A stretch of 64,000 bases of DNA from Mytilisepta virgata (taxonomy: Eukaryota > Mollusca > Bivalvia > Mytilida > Mytilidae), in assembly GCA_028015205.1 (NCBI GenBank), contig CM051521.1:72276314-72340313 (forward strand). Direction: 5' to 3'. Of the stretch, positions 1 through 15,300 are shown one piece after another (within the stretch, counting starts at the first letter, position 1; each line of letters begins with the position of its first letter). The notes under the pieces were generated by a model, which searched no databases, had not been told where the DNA came from, and was given only the letters and a program-made list of their open reading frames with translations. Both the position numbers and the translations under genes were made by a program.

Positions 1-3000
1 AGGGGAAGTAATTTACATTTGCACTATTTCCGGTAATCTAAACCTCTGTTTTCTATAGTTTACATGTACTATATAGATCACAATTGTCCTTAGATGGTTT
101 TGGTTTAAGTGATATTCATCTAAGGCAAGACAAAAATGCAACTATGTTAAGTAGAAAGCTGTAGGAACAATCTTAACTGGTATATTTTTTGCACTCCAAA
201 GAACAATTTTTCAATGGGATTGTAAAAAAAAAAAAAAATTAAATCTTTTTTTCATTATTTTCTGACAATAACAATTTAAACAAGCATTAAACATTTGGAT
301 TTGTATTTTCCACACATATTATTTCATAACAGTTTTATTTCATTTTGTGCAAGAATATATATATTATATATATAAACTGTGAAAACTGCAAGTCAAAATT
401 TCAAAAACTAAATCCTACTTTAAAAAATTCAACAATTAAAAATATAAAACTGATCAAACTTCAAACTTCAAACACATGCCATCAAAGCTAAAAAACCCTA
501 ACTACATAAAACTCAAACAAATATCTTACTGTTCTAACTTCACTCTAGATCTGTGGAAGCAAAAATAAAACATCAGACATGATTACACCCAACTACCATA
601 AAACCATGCCACACAAAAATGCAGTTAAAAGTATGAATATTTAAAATGAATGGAAATAATACTAAAGGCTCCAAGGAGCATGTATTGCTCACCTGGATTC
701 CTTTGCTTCATAAATACCACTGTTGCCATGGTTGATTAGAATTAGCTCAATGATGACAGCCAAGAAGATCACAAGTGATTTTTTTTTTTTATTAAATTCT
801 ATGTTAAAAAAAATTTGGCTGTAGCAGCCATCTTGGTTGACAGTTTGAGTCTCACATACCCTTTTGAAAGAAGACCACCTAATTAGGGACCATTGTTGCC
901 AAGTTTGGTTCCTTCTGGCAATGTAGTTTCAGACAAGTCAAACTAATAGAGGCATTGGTTGCCATCTTAGTTGGTGCTTCAGATCATTGGATAATCATTG
1001 GATACATTAAGAACATTTGTTATCAACTGTGGTTCCTGTAGCTATCCAGTTTCAGACAAGAAGGTAGACTTCTGTGAAAAACTAAGTTTGGCTTTGGTGG
1101 TCATCTTAGTTAAAATTCTAAGTCATGGCTACAAGTTTGAAAAATTGAATTTCAGATCGGCTGCAGAAACATCAATTTTGTTAAGGACCATTATCTGATC
1201 ATTCAGGCATAATATTATTTCCATCTGTTCAATGGTTTCTGGCAAGATATTTGTGTGTATTTTCAATAGGATCTTATGTTAAATGTCTCCCATGGTGACG
1301 GTCATTTTGGATTTCAGAATATATAAGACCATATAAGGATCATTCCTGCAATATAACAATTCAATTGCCTTTGTAATTTCAGAGAAGAAGATTTTTTAAA
1401 TTTCAGCCAGTCAGATTGCATAAATGGCCCTGGCACCCATTTTTAATCTTGGATCATAACCAAAAACATAAACTTTGGACGACCCAATGAACATCCCCAC
1501 CAAGTTTGGTTTCAATTGGCCATGGGGTTTTGGAGAGGATTGAAATGTGAAAAGTTAAGATACAGACAGACGACGAACACCAAGCGATTACAATAGCTCA
1601 CATGGACTTTTAGGCCAGGTGAGCTAAAAATAAAAAATATGTAAAATTGGGCAATAACTCTTGCAAAAACTGATCCACCTTGAAATCAATATAATGTGTG
1701 CATCCTCAGGTCGTGCTCAACCATGATATCAAATAGGAACAAAATCTGCCAAAAGATAAAGGACTAGTTGTGTACAGACAAAAGATATGAAAAGGGACAG
1801 TTTAAAGTGCACTGATGACTAATACACTATATAATAAACTAAAGAAGTAGATATCTGGAAATCCGGAATAATATAATCAAAAGGGAACTATTGATAACAG
1901 TGAAGAACTAGAACAGACAATTGTTGACAGAACAATTGCAAGATCTTCCCCATGTTAAAATTGACTTTTTATCCTAAGCTGGTATTTATATATCGTTTCT
2001 AAGGTGTTTTATGCTTAGCTGCTAAGGATATTAACTATGACCTTGATTGTTGACCTTCTATTTTGACTTGTACAGATATAAAATACAGGATCCTGAACAT
2101 AATTATATATGGTTTCTAGATTCTTTTTCAATGGTTGTTATGGACAGTATCAATGACCTTCACCCCCAACCTTCCATTTTCACCTGTACAGTTAAAATAT
2201 AGGCTCCTGAACATATATATATGTGGTTGTTAGGTACTTTTTCATTGGTTGTTGAGGGAGTTTTTCAGTCACCTTGCCCCTTGTACAGCTTAAATATAGG
2301 GTCCTGAAGATAAATATATTTTTGCTAGGTATTTTTCCATAGTTGCTAATGTCTTTTTCAATTATCTTGACCCTTGACCTTCCATTTTGAAATGAGTTAT
2401 TTCAATAACAAGGTTAAAGGTCAACGGTCAAATGCGACCTTGACCTTTGAATCTTTTTGAAGGATATGACCTCTGTGGACGTTCGGTGCAAGTCCCAAGT
2501 CTCCATGACTAACGGATTAGGAATTTTTACCATTTACATCATATGCAAATATTCAACTGCCAATAACTCCAATATAACATGTATAAGGAGGCGATATACC
2601 AAGTTAACTGAAACATGAAAAAGTTCCATCTTGACAAGATGAACATTTTTCCCAAACATATTTGATCAGCTATTTGTTACAGTTTCCATGTTATATCGAT
2701 AAGTCACAAGTTCTGAGATATCGATCATTTTCCACCTTTCGCTTTACCTCTGTTGGATAGTACCTTACAGTGATCATTCATGACAATTTTCAATCCCATG
2801 GGCTAAGTTTATTCAGAGAAGATGATCTAAGAAATTTCACCAATTAGAAAACACACTTGTTTACCAACCGAATGGCATGCCAGTAGGACAAATTATTCAC
2901 TTCCACAAAGTTTGGTTCTATCAATCTATTTAATTGATCTTCAAAAGAATTTAAATCCATTTACTATAAGGCTCAATGTTAACTAAGATAGGCACTAGTG

Positions 3001-3238
3001 GCCATATTTCATTTCCAATTGGCGCCACGGTAACTATTCTTGGGAAGTTCCTTGTAATGACGATTCATAAAAACTTTCAAATCCATGGGTTAAGTAGTTT
3101 CATAAAAGAACTTGGAAATTTAACCTATCAGAATAACTCCCTTACACTACCTTTTCTGTTGCATTTTCCTACACATTTTCAATGTATCTCTTGTCTTATT
3201 AAAAACACAACCAACTGATCTTAAATCTTTTAACTTAC
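1..3238. other. Non-coding DNA downstream of Ajuba exon 7 (intron, left edge)
   Basis: No coding exon could be supported here. The missing last LIM3 exon of the Ajuba-like gene was looked for on the minus strand and not found, so it probably lies beyond the left edge. The stretch holds one GAGGCTC-family repeat (about 664-1629), AT-rich simple sequence near 350-375 and short repeat-derived open frames. Confidence 0.6.
664..1629 (+). mobile_element. GAGGCTC/GTGAGCTAAAA dispersed repeat, copy 1
   Basis: The left end (664-701) reads AGGCTCCAAGGAGCATGTATTGCTCACCTGG with a small inner palindrome. The right end (1592-1629) reads GCTCACATGG, then AGGCCAGGTGAGCTAAAAA. CTCACCTGG and CCAGGTGAG are inverted terminal words. 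The interior contains the family's recurrent phrases on GGACCAT, CCAAGTTTGG and TTCAGACAAG. There is no protein coding. The class is unknown; it is a non-autonomous repeat. Confidence 0.65.
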
Positions 3239-3307
3239 CTCACAATGATAACAGTCCACATGATAATCTTTATCCATTGACACGACACGAACAGTTTCTT
3301 CTGTACC
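3239..3307 (-). CDS. Ajuba-like exon 7: middle of LIM3 (last exon in window)
   Basis: A 69-nt, phase-0 exon with a TTTAG acceptor and a GTAAGT donor. It encodes [20 protein letters not shown] then HCE, giving H-x2-C-x2-C of LIM3. The other four ligands and the C-terminal tail must come from at least one more exon to the left of the window. Confidence 0.92.
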
Positions 3308-6300
3308 CTAAATATATCACAGAATTTCATTAAATGTTTTAAACTTAGAATCTCCAACAAAGGACTATATGTTTATTAGGGACGATTATGTCTCTAATCT
3401 ATTTAAAATTATCAGGGATCACCATGACCTTTTTAAGTGTGGTGGTCTGCTGCTCTTAAATTTTCAGCATGACCTTAATATTTTAGCACCATCCTTAAAT
3501 AATTGAGTGCCAAATATTCATTCCCGACAACAGCAATTTTTTTTTCAGTACAAAACGGGGAAAGCAGCATACAAAGCTTAGTTTGTAAGCTCTTAAATTC
3601 TATAATATCGGTAGTATATCCAAAAGAGATCGATAAAAAATGAGACAACCGAAAGTAAATCGTAATCTACATCAAATACATTTGTTTTATTAGAAAAATA
3701 GAATCAAATAAATATTTGTATAGTTTGTTTAAGTTGTCCTTTAGAACAAGTTTTTCAGCCTATCAGAAATTATAACAGGCCCTTGAGGACATGTTACTTG
3801 ACGAACTGGCACCAAAGTAACACATTAGGAAATACCTTAAAAGGAACATCTTTGTCAAGTTTGAGTGTTTCTCAAGAAGATCAAAATGTGAAAAGTTTAT
3901 TTATGACAGATCCACTGTAATGGACAATGCAGATGAACAACGAAAGGACAACAGATGCCAAGTGAAGACAATAGCTCACATTGTGACCACATAAGTTGCT
4001 GTTCTAGCAATTGGAGCTCATTGCTTCAACAAGGTCCCATCTATGACTAAAAACAAATTGTCAGCTTAATTTGTTTTCTTAACATTCTTAATACCTAATT
4101 ATTTTAGATTTGGCTTTAAAGACATTGAATGTTTAAAATAAAACAGATTTTCAAAACTGTCAGTAACATATAAATCTTACATCCGTAGGTGTAATGGCTT
4201 GTCCACATGATGCACATTTAGGAGCATACGTTCTGAAAAGCACCAAAATATAACAATTAATATAACACATTACACATTCAGAAGCACACTTCATGTTACA
4301 CCTTTAAAAATTTATAGTTTAAAAAACATAACTAGTGACTACTAGAGTTACTGTGGTCTAGTGGGCCACAAATACCCCCCGCGCCAACTGCTTTGTAAAC
4401 CTGTCCTCATAATCTGTCCTTAACGGACTATTGATACCCCCCGATCATGCATCTGTTGAGCCCTCTGCACTTTAGAAAGTAAAAGCTGTAAGAGGAGTAG
4501 ATGAAACACCCTGCAAAGTTTCAGACCATTGATTTAAAGCTGTAAGAGGAGTTGATTACACAAAAAGGGTACTCTTCATATAGAATATTGTTGGAAAATG
4601 AGCAAGTTCAAAATGCAAAAATGATGATAGAAAATCTTAACGACTTGCTGCAGGTTTGTAGATCACCAGTAAAACATGCCAAGTCAAAATCTATGGGCGT
4701 TTGCAAAGTTCTACCATCAGTCGAAGTGCCGTGAGGATAAGTCAAAGTTCTTAAAGGGGGGAGGGGGGGGGGGGGGGGGGGGGGGAGACATTTGCTGTAA
4801 AAAAAAACTAAGAGAGAGAGTGAAAGACAAGCTGGGACAAATTTCATTTATCCTAACGAAATCATACTTGTCTTTGTGAGAAAGTGTTTTTATGTTGATA
4901 GTTGATAAAATGATCTACATACCTGCAGCAAGTCATTAATCTGGAAACATTTCCTTAATGCAAATTTTAAAGAGCGGAGCTGTACTAAATGGAAATTCAT
5001 TTTGAGCTATGATTGTGCACATCAGCCACCCTCGTTTTGTCCTTTTTTTGATTTTCGGCACTTTTCCAAATTTGTGAGACTTCACCAGTAAAATTTACCT
5101 CCGTGAGCACATGGAAATATTTGTGAGACTTCACCGACTGACATACATAATATAAAGGTTTCGCCTTTTGATGAAGATTGAAGGAATTTCCAAAGATCAG
5201 TGTATTCACGTTTGGCTGGCATGTTTTTTACTGGCTTCATCATGCCGCCATTAAATGATGCTGAGTCAAAATCTTATGAGTGTTTGCAAAGACGAAAGTT
5301 CTACCATCAGTCAAAGCGCCGTGAGGATAAGTCAACGTTCATTCGAGCGTCCTTTAATTTTATGCCTGGGCATATCGACATGTCGCGAAAGGTTCCGAGA
5401 GAACTTTGCGTTTTTCTTTTTTTACCGTTTTACTTAGTTGACGTAGAAAAACGTTTAAAAGGGCGGAAGGTGTAATTTTGGGGTCTGAAAATCGTAGTGA
5501 TAACGCTAAAATCGTAGCGGTAAACAGGTCCGAATAAGCTGTAACTGGAATTGATAACACAAGGCATGTACACGAGGTTCGGACAGACGGTCAGACGGAC
5601 AGACAGACAGACTGAAACCTATATACCCCCCAAAACTTCGTTTTCGGGGGTATAAAAATGGCCTGTATGGCTCACCAATTCAAAGTTCATTGGTGTTATT
5701 TAGTGAATTTTTTTTCAATTACAGTAGTCATATTGGTCCACAATCTAGAAAATGTTCCATGTACAAACTAGAGGCTCTTAAAATAAAACCTGTATCGCTC
5801 AATCTGAATTTAACTCGTCAATCTTGAGTGTTACAACCTAACAAATAAAAATCTGTTGTGGACTAACACAAATAAAATAAATAGGTTTAAAAATAAGTAT
5901 CTCATGTAACTCAACTCTCAAACAACTTTCTCACAATATTTAAAAGGCAATCAGAATTTTATTTGTTTGTTTGTTTAGTTGGGGTTTTACGCCGTTTTCA
6001 GCACATTTGGCTATTTCTCGCCGTCCTGTTTTTATTGGTGGAGGAGGCCGGAGTACATGAAGAGAACCACCGACCTTCGGTAGGAAAATTGGCAATCCTT
6101 GTCAATTTATATCGGACTGTAACACACCCTGCCACAGGTGAGATTCGAACTCACAACCTCAGTGTTGACAGGCTAGTGGTCATTAGTAGTCATGACAAAC
6201 TACCTAGACCACTCGGCCACCATCCAATTTTGATTAAAATATATACATGTACTACATTTCGGACTATCTTGAAATTTCAACAACTCAGCTTAAGTTTCAA

Positions 6301-9300
6301 CTGAAGCGAGTTTGAGAAAATGAGAGTTGACTGTATCTTCTATACTTTGCTTAAATTACCTGTGATAATCTCCGATACAATATATTTTATTATCGACATC
6401 AATAGTGAATGGTACACCATCCAAACATTCATTACATACACAACATCGGAAACAACCAGGATGGTAGGATTTTCCCATTGCTTGTAATATCTGATAAAAA
6501 AAAAATGGAATTATTTGATATATTCACTGTAACATGGCTTATACAGAATTTTAAATAAAAATACAAACTTGAAGACTTATTACTTACTGTAATCAAATAT
6601 TTACTTCACAATGTTAAGACCTGTATTTCTGAAGCAAGAAAATTAAATGGACAAAAAAATTCCACCAAAGTTTGTTCCCATTGGCTAGGTGGTTTAAGAT
6701 AAGACCTTTCAAAGCTTTGGTCATATATATTTGGGATCGTTTTAGCCAAATTAGCTGTATTTTGGTGGCCAGTTTCTGCAGGACAAATTTGATTAAGAAT
6801 TAAGAACCAGAAGCTCCCAAGCATTCTTTTAACATCAAAATACTGCAGTGTTTCAGGATGATATCATAACTCCTTCATGAAAAACTACCTTAAACCTGAA
6901 CCTTAACCTGGATTCTAATATTGAAATTCCATACAGAAATTCAAAGTCGATGACCTATGACCTCAAGGTCACAGCATCCTATTTGCAGAAAAATTCTGAT
7001 GTTCATATCACATGCTATCCATGTACAAAGTTTCAGGATGATACCATAACTCCTTCATGAAAAACTACCTTAAACCTGAACCTTAACCTCGTACGGACGG
7101 ACACACAGACCAAACAACTATATGCCTAGCCTGCCTTAGAGGCAGGGCATAAAAACATAACATGGTAGTTTGGTTTCAATCTTTACTGAAAATTATAAAT
7201 ATGTTTTCCAGGGATGGTGTAGGTGCTCTGGCCACAAATACAGGTGCAATACAATATCAAATAACTGATACTCACCATTTCCATAATCAAATGACCACAT
7301 ACACAACATTTCTCTGCTGTCTGTTGGAAACCAGAATACTACAAAGAATTAAAGCTCTACATTCATTTTCAACCTCCATCTATATATGCTGATCATAATT
7401 TGAGTGACAATTTCATTTAAAGTGACATTGATTTAATATTTGATCACTACCAAAAGAATCAAAGTTTATTTTATTAGTATATTTTATTGTGTAAATTTGT
7501 TATGGGCAGTTGGAGCTAATAAATTGTTTATAAGTGCTGTGCCTTATGCCCATGACAGGCCCGTCCCCATCAACAGTTCTTGAAGTTGTGAAGGAGTAGG
7601 AAAAAATTTACTTTTCTTAGCAAATTAAGTGTCCTGTTACTTTTTAAACGGCTTAACATATCTTAATTATATCACTGCAACAATAAACTAAATATCATTG
7701 TGTAAATAGGAAATTTAATACTAACAATGATACTTACATTAAAATGCAAGTTATAGAAATCAATTAGTGATACAGTTGTGACATTTTAACAAAATTGCAC
7801 TGTAACCAAATATGATCCCACACTAAAGTCTAATGTACAGTTATCAAAATGATTATGATGTCTGCCCAGCATGTTTCTAACATGCCAAACTTAAAATCAT
7901 TGTCAACATCTAAATGTATGGCTGAGTAATTAAAAATACACTGTAGTAAATACACCAAATATCGACAAAAAGTATACTAAACTAGAGGCTCATCTGAGCC
8001 TGTATCGCTCACCTGGTTTTTATTAAGCCATTATAAAATGTAAGCTCTTTTGTATTCACACGACTTTCAAAGAAACACAAAATGCCAAAGTAACCTTGAT
8101 ATTTGACTTTTGACCTAACCAGGTGGATCACTTGCATCTGTCCTTTCATATGAGATACTTGCCAACTTTGGTCAAAGTTTGCCAATTAGTTCCTGAGCAG
8201 ATGACAAACTAGAGGCTCAGAGGAAATGAAAACCATTTTTATTGATGTACCTCAAAGAGATAAGTCACTTCTCCCTATCATTATGAAGTTTGGTAATCCT
8301 TGTAGGAACCAATTTTTTTTCTTCATCAAGGCCTTTCTACTTACAGGTCAGCATATTCAAAAATTTGGTGGTTCTCCATAAGATTTTTCCATGTATTTCC
8401 CATAGGGTCTTATTTCAGCCTAAGTCCTCTGCTGAAGGCCATTTTGAATTAGGGATCGGCACCAAAGTAAGTAACAACACTTGGTGCGCACCTTAAGAGA
8501 ACATTCAGACCATGTTTGGTTTCAAGCAATTTTGTGCTTCTGTAGATTTTTGTTATATGTCATAGACACATTCTGTCAAGTTTGGCTCTATTTGGCCAAG
8601 CAGTTTAAGAGAATTTTTTTTTAAATCAACCAATCAGAAAAAAGAATTGTCCCTTGGCGGCCATGTTTGTCGCCTGATCTGGACAAAATGAGGAAAGTTT
8701 GTAAAAAACCTCCAAAAGATTTAATTCCATATGGCCAAGTGGTTTCAGAGTAGAAGATTAAAAAATGAAACGGATGAAAGAAGGATAGACAGACGGATGC
8801 CAAGTGAAGACAAAAGCTCACATGGCCTTTCCCATAGGAGAATATTTTTGAAAATTGGCCAATCAAAATCAAAGATGGCCTCGGTCAGCCATGTTGTTCA
8901 TCAAACGGGAACCAAAGGTAGAAAGTTGGTAGAGGTCCTTTCATAAATCATTCCTCAACTCTGGTTACAATCTGCCGCTTACTTCCTGAGCAAATGACAA
9001 ACAAAACCTTTCCCATATGGATTCAATGGAAACTTTGAACAGCCGCAGCCATATGTTGAGAGGATGAATCTCAACAAAAAGTGGATCGCTTAAAGAGGGT
9101 ATATTTGTCTGACATCAATCCTGCAAAGTTTCAAAACATTTCATAATGTAGTTTCAGCATGTTCAGAGGAGAAAATTTTGAAAAATGGCTAATAAAAATC
9201 AATGATGGCCTCATACCATGCATTTTGATATTTTCGATCTTCAGACTTTTCTTTGTCAAGGTCGATCACGTATGCAATGAACTGATACCGAATGTCAACT

Positions 9301-12300
9301 GTTGAGGGTTGAGGACTGCATTGGCAATATAATAGTTTGGTAACCATTTCACTGAGTTCATACTGGTTTACGATACATGATATGTGCATACACGAAACCA
9401 GTTCATTGTTTACTTTTCAATCGCTGAAACACAAGAAAACCGTCACCAATCACCCAAATAATCAGACCGATTTTACTGATCTTTTCTCTGAGCGATATGA
9501 TGACCGAAATAAAAACAAACAACACTAGGAATCACCAAGTAAGGGTGAAATTAAAACATCACCCCCCCCCCCCTAAAATTTTCTCAACAGAATTACATGT
9601 ATCTCAAAAATGACCAAATAGGCATCAGAAAAAGCGGAAATCCGCAGATCCGCGGAAAACTTTCATCCCTGTTTAATGGAGGTCAATCCATACATCATTT
9701 CTGCCAACTCTGTTACAATCTGCCCATTTGTTCCTGAGCAATTGACATAAAAGTCTTTTCCCATATGGTTTTAATGGAATCTGAGAACAGCCACAGTCAT
9801 CAGTTGAGCAGATGAATCTCAACCAAAAGTGGATTGTTTATAGAGGGTATTGTTGTCATTAATCCTGCAAAATTTCAAAACATTTTATACTGTAGTTTCA
9901 GAGAAGATTTTTGAAAATTTGCAAATAAAAATCAATTAACTCTGGAATGACAAAAGTGAAAATTGTCAAAAAAATACACAGACCCTCAGACTGCCATTTG
10001 CAATAATGTGTTAAAGTTTGAAGAACATCATTCAATGTGTAATAGAGTTAGTGTGCGACATATTTACACTGGAAGGACAGAGGCACAACGGTATACTGTA
10101 ATCTATCCGTCGTTAACGGGCATATAAAAACTAAATATTTCTCCCATGAGAACAAGGTTATATTTATATCCAAGAATAAGACTTATCGATCTTTTTTTCA
10201 ATTCTTATTATTATTATTATTATTTATACAACATTTTCAGAATGAATTTTTTACATGTACATTATTGTCAAATCCATTCTTACTACCCTTGGCAAAAACA
10301 AAATTCTTGATTGCCATAATACATTTTAAAACTACCTAGACATTTTTTCTATCTCAAGATTACAGAATAATATATTTGAAGCTGAAGTCAATATTTTCCT
10401 GGAAAACATCAATGAGCCTGCCTTTTCGCAGCATGCAGGTAAGTGCACCAAACTGATTTTCTAAATAAAACTACAATTGTATTTGATTGTGGACCATAAA
10501 TCTTAATTGTAAGTATTACATGTGTAAAGTTATTAAAGTTTTAAAAAAGTTTACACAGCCGTCGCCGCTGCAGGAAGTAATAAATATATCTCGCCTTCGC
10601 GACTTTTTGTCGCAGGCCAGACAAAAACCATGCAGTCAAGACTATTGTCATTCTCTACAGGATGACCAATTTATTTATACTGACACTGATGTTGGCCAAA
10701 TCTGTTATTACGAAAGTAAAAGAAACTATGAAAAATTTAGATTAGAATTAAAGCAAACATAACGTTAATTTTTAACATGTTTTTTCCACAGTCAAACGAA
10801 CCTTAACCTGGTAACGGATGTTGACGTTCAATGAGGTCAATAACCAGCCAACATGGATCCAAAAAAATGTGGGCATTGAGCAATCCCCTTAAACTGAACT
10901 GTAATCTATATCTTACCAAATAATCTTCCTCACAGTAAACTTTTCCGTGTACGTTATAAAATGCTTTTCCTCTAAGTGTTCTTCCTGAAATTATATAATA
11001 AATCCAATCATTGTTCGGTTTTATTGTGGCTATGCATGTATGTACATGCATGCATGGTCACTAATACGTTCTCATGGTAAATAAATAGGATTACAATGTA
11101 GCTAGTCAGATTATATTTCTATGAAATGAACCACCACATTTAATCGAAGAAAATTTTGTCTGTTTCCTGTTAAACACTGAAACCCAGGAATAGATTGTGC
11201 CTGTAACTCTCATATCCAGTCTGGATTTTTCACAATACTGAAATTTCCACATCACTATACATGTATGCAGATGAACAGAACAATAATTATATCTACTATT
11301 CCAAAACCTATGTTTGTGGAATTGATTTTTAATATTTGAAGTGAATAAATTCTAGAATACTAAAAACAGATTTTTGTTAGTTATTTACAGTAATTTTTGG
11401 ACTTTAAGTCGATGGGGACGATACGTCAAATGGCCCATTTTCAGTCAAAATTTTAGACCATGCTTTAGAAAGGTCGGTTTGCCAGTCAGGGCAAATTTCG
11501 TAGAAAAATAATATCTCGGTACTAGGTACGTATGGTAAGTATAAGATCGAGATCAATCCATCTTTGTGTATATAGTAGTATTTTACAAATAAAATGATTT
11601 CAAAATTGTGTTTTTTATTTTATTTAAATAAAATTAATGATTGTGTTTCCTCAAAGCTTGCTGCCATCTGCAATTACATATTTAATATTTGATCATGTTT
11701 TGACAGTGTGACCTGTGTTTTGAATTGATCTGTTGGCGTCATATCATACATGGGTTATTACAAGGATGTGATTGGAAGCTTTTTAAGTACGATGAGATTG
11801 CAATGCAGTCACTCAATTTTGCCGACCTACCAGCTCAGTTTCAAATGATTTTTTTGTGTAGTTTCAAAGGAGAAGATTTTTGAAAATTGGCCAATTAATA
11901 TCAAAGATGGCCTCTGGCGGCCATGTTGTTCATCCAATCAGAACCAATGTCGGACCTGGAACATTGCTGTCAAGTTCCAATTGTCTCAGACAAAAATATC
12001 ATTCCGTGAACTTTCCCATAAGGTCATATGTTAAACTAAGTTCCGTTCTGGCACCCATCTGGATAGTGGACGGGGTCATCCGATATATAGTTCTAAAAGA
12101 GGATCAACTAAGGACCATTGCTGCCAAGTTTTGTTCCAATTGGCCAAGTGGTTTCAGATAAGATCTTTAAGTAAATTTCCCATAGGGTCCTATGTTAAAC
12201 TATGTTCTATCCTGGATGATGGGAATTTTTTTTTTAAAAATTCATCACCCCTTTTTTCTATTTGTAGTCACAGCAGCCAAGATGGAGGGTGATCGGGGAT

Positions 12301-15300
12301 GCCGGATGCAATTTTGGAAGGGGCCGTCCAATGTTTGGTCCCAATTGGCTGAGCAGTTTCAGGGGAGAAGATTTTTTTTGTTATTGTGGACGGACAGACG
12401 ACATGATTTTTTTTGTTATTGTGGACTGACAGACGACATGATTTTTTTTGTAATTGTAATTTTGTAATTTTAGGCCAGGTGAGATAAAAACAAAGTTTTT
12501 GATCATTTCAACAATTTTCCTAATGAAAATTTGTCAACAATCTGAAACCAGAATTGAGACGAGACAGAAATGATACGGCACTTTCAACTTTGCTTAAGGG
12601 ATATCCACAGTCAATTTCTTCTTGTGCAAGGTGACTTTTTCACCCACTTTGCCAAGTTTAGTGGGCCTTGCCTTTTAGTGAATTTCCCTTAGGTTCCAAT
12701 GTTAAACTAAGTTCAACTGTGGTGGCCATCTTTGACCATAAATGCCAAATCTGGTTCAAATTGGCCAAGTTTTTTTAGACAAGATTCTTAAATGATTTTT
12801 TCCCACAGGAGATTCCGCATCAAAGTTACTCACCACAGGAACAACAAACAAAGCATTTGGTATGATACAGGTTATTCATTGCTTGACATGCATCACTTGA
12901 TCCTGTTACTCTTTCTCCACACTTAAAGCACTGGCCTGAAATAAAGACAATATATACATGTATATCACTTATCGTCTATTTTCCCATTGTAGATAAGGTC
13001 TACCAATTATACATGTACATATGAAAATGTTGTCAGGATAAAATTTATACTCAAGTCCAAAGTTCTTAACCACTGAATGGAAATTAATATACTTTGTCTA
13101 TACCAGTCTTTAAACTAGCAAATACATGTACTTTGGACTGTCAGCCCTAAACCTCAAACTCCTCAAAATTCAGGGTTCTCACTAAGAATTTTTCATGATG
13201 AGTCCTGGGACTCATCATTTTTCAGAATGGTGAGTCCCAGCTGATTTTGATGAGTCCCAGGACTCATCGCCACATTTTTAACGTACACTCCTGCATGATT
13301 TTGACCATGGTAGGCCTATTGTACTATTGTTAAAGTTTAATTAAAATCATGTGCTGCCTTAACATACTGACGAATATAATTTGAAATTTCAAAAAAAAAA
13401 AAAAACCAAAAAAACAAAAAAAAAAATTGGACTTATGCAGTGGTGCTCCGAACTTGGGAGAAAATTTCTGTTACAGATATGAGCAAAAATCTTTGCACCT
13501 TTTGACACAACTTATTTATTATTGCCATTTTATTTTGTAATATTTATCTATGTATAATCTTTACTATAATTTTTTCTCAAACATACTCTTAAAATTCTCC
13601 AATTGACATTGTTTGAACACCTTAATAATCAATATTGACAAAATTTCCATTTGTGCATAGGTAAGTCAAAATCCGCTAAATTTATTTTTAAATGAGGTCT
13701 ACATATTGTTACCGGTTGTAATAAACACTGTGGCCAATGAAAAATCACGAGAATTCCAATTGCCGCCATTTTTTTAGCTTACTTTTTGGCGTTTCTTTCC
13801 CTTTCCCCCTTTGATCTCCAAGAAAACAAAAAATGGCGGCTCGAGATTTTAAATGAAAATAACGGTCTTCAGACGCAGCTGATTAGATCTACATGCGTCC
13901 CAGGGACGCATGAGTTTGAAGGATGACGCGTCCAGTCCAATTTTAGCGTGTCCAGGACGCATATACGCGCCTTAGCGAGAACCCTGAAAATTATGTCAAT
14001 TTAATACAATGTATATATAAAACATCAAGAGAACATTTTGAAATTGGTCTTTACTCTTAAACGCCTGTAAAACCTAGACCCTGGTAAACCTGGTATACCA
14101 CTACTGTGTGTCTTTTTCAAACTAAAAGTGGGTTTTCGGAAATATCTCAAATGTTTCTTTAAAATGTCAATGAAAGTAAAAATTATTACACTTCCTTTTG
14201 TTTCCAATAGTCGTAACGAATTATTGTTGTTTCCACCGATTAATTGCCCTAACTAATTTACTAGAGCTGATTTTTCAATTTTTGTGTGAATTTCATCGAT
14301 TTTTGCATTTGACATATATATGACATCATGGGTCATAAATATATGTGATGTTGCACAATATGTGCAATTTCTGTTTGAAAAAGTTTTATCCATGTTGATT
14401 ATGACTTTTAAGACATACATTGTACATAATTGTTATAATAAACGTACAATAAAATGCTCCGCAAATGAAGTTGAGGAGCAAATAGTTTTTAGCCTGTTCA
14501 TGATCATCCATCTGTCACACTTTGTTTTATTTTTAGGCTGAAGCTTTTTATCTATGAAGATGGCTAGGCACCTGTGATGGATCACAGGAGCTCAACCAAA
14601 GGGCTGCCTAGAGCATCCCCAGCTGGTAGATAGTGTTACTCTCTTGTTGGGGGGGGGTTGTTAGGTCATATTATGGAATGCCTGACTGTGGACCATAGTG
14701 GATAACATGTTTGGAGAATACCTGACTGTGGACCATAGCGGATAACATGTTTGCAGAAGGCCACACTCCCTACAAGCTAAAGACCCCTTCTGTAATTTCC
14801 AAAAAAGAGTAAGCTTATGCCCCTACAGAAGGCTAAATTATCTTACCCTACCCATCCATCCACCCTTTTACAGAGGCAGTCAAAATTTGCTACTCTCTGT
14901 GTCCCATCCCGCTCCACCTTTATTTTAATTGTTCTTGATAAATTGTTGAACTGGTTCTCATCCTAAGAAGCATGAAATATTTGCCACTGAACATTTTAGC
15001 AAACAACAATCAATCAATCTGTACTTCTGTACATGTTTAACCATGACAATACATGGATTTTTCTACCATTCAGCAGGGTCCGGTAAAAGGACCCATTCCC
15101 AATGGAAATTATTTCAAAATCATGCAGAATTCCCAAAAAGGTTAACTTACCCCTCTAATTTTGGTTCCCAATTGACCAAAATTTTTCCCAAAATAGGCCA
15201 AAAATGGTCCTTCCCAATAACCCTGGATAAACCCCTGCAATACAAGATAAACACTCTGACCAATGTTAATTTTCAACACGTTATCATTAGCATTTAGGAA

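Noticed and set aside
4755..4786. Poly-G run as a G-quadruplex or glycine-rich protein
   Set aside because: A simple homopolymer, probably variable or an assembly effect; the Gly/Pro frames across it are artefacts.
6140..6222. A functional tRNA-Leu gene
   Set aside because: A and B boxes are present, but the sequence continues into a SINE body and the same structure recurs at 30.8 kb, so it is a SINE head.
5963..6304. 113-residue plus-strand open frame
   Set aside because: It overlaps a SINE almost exactly; the frame is an accident of the element.
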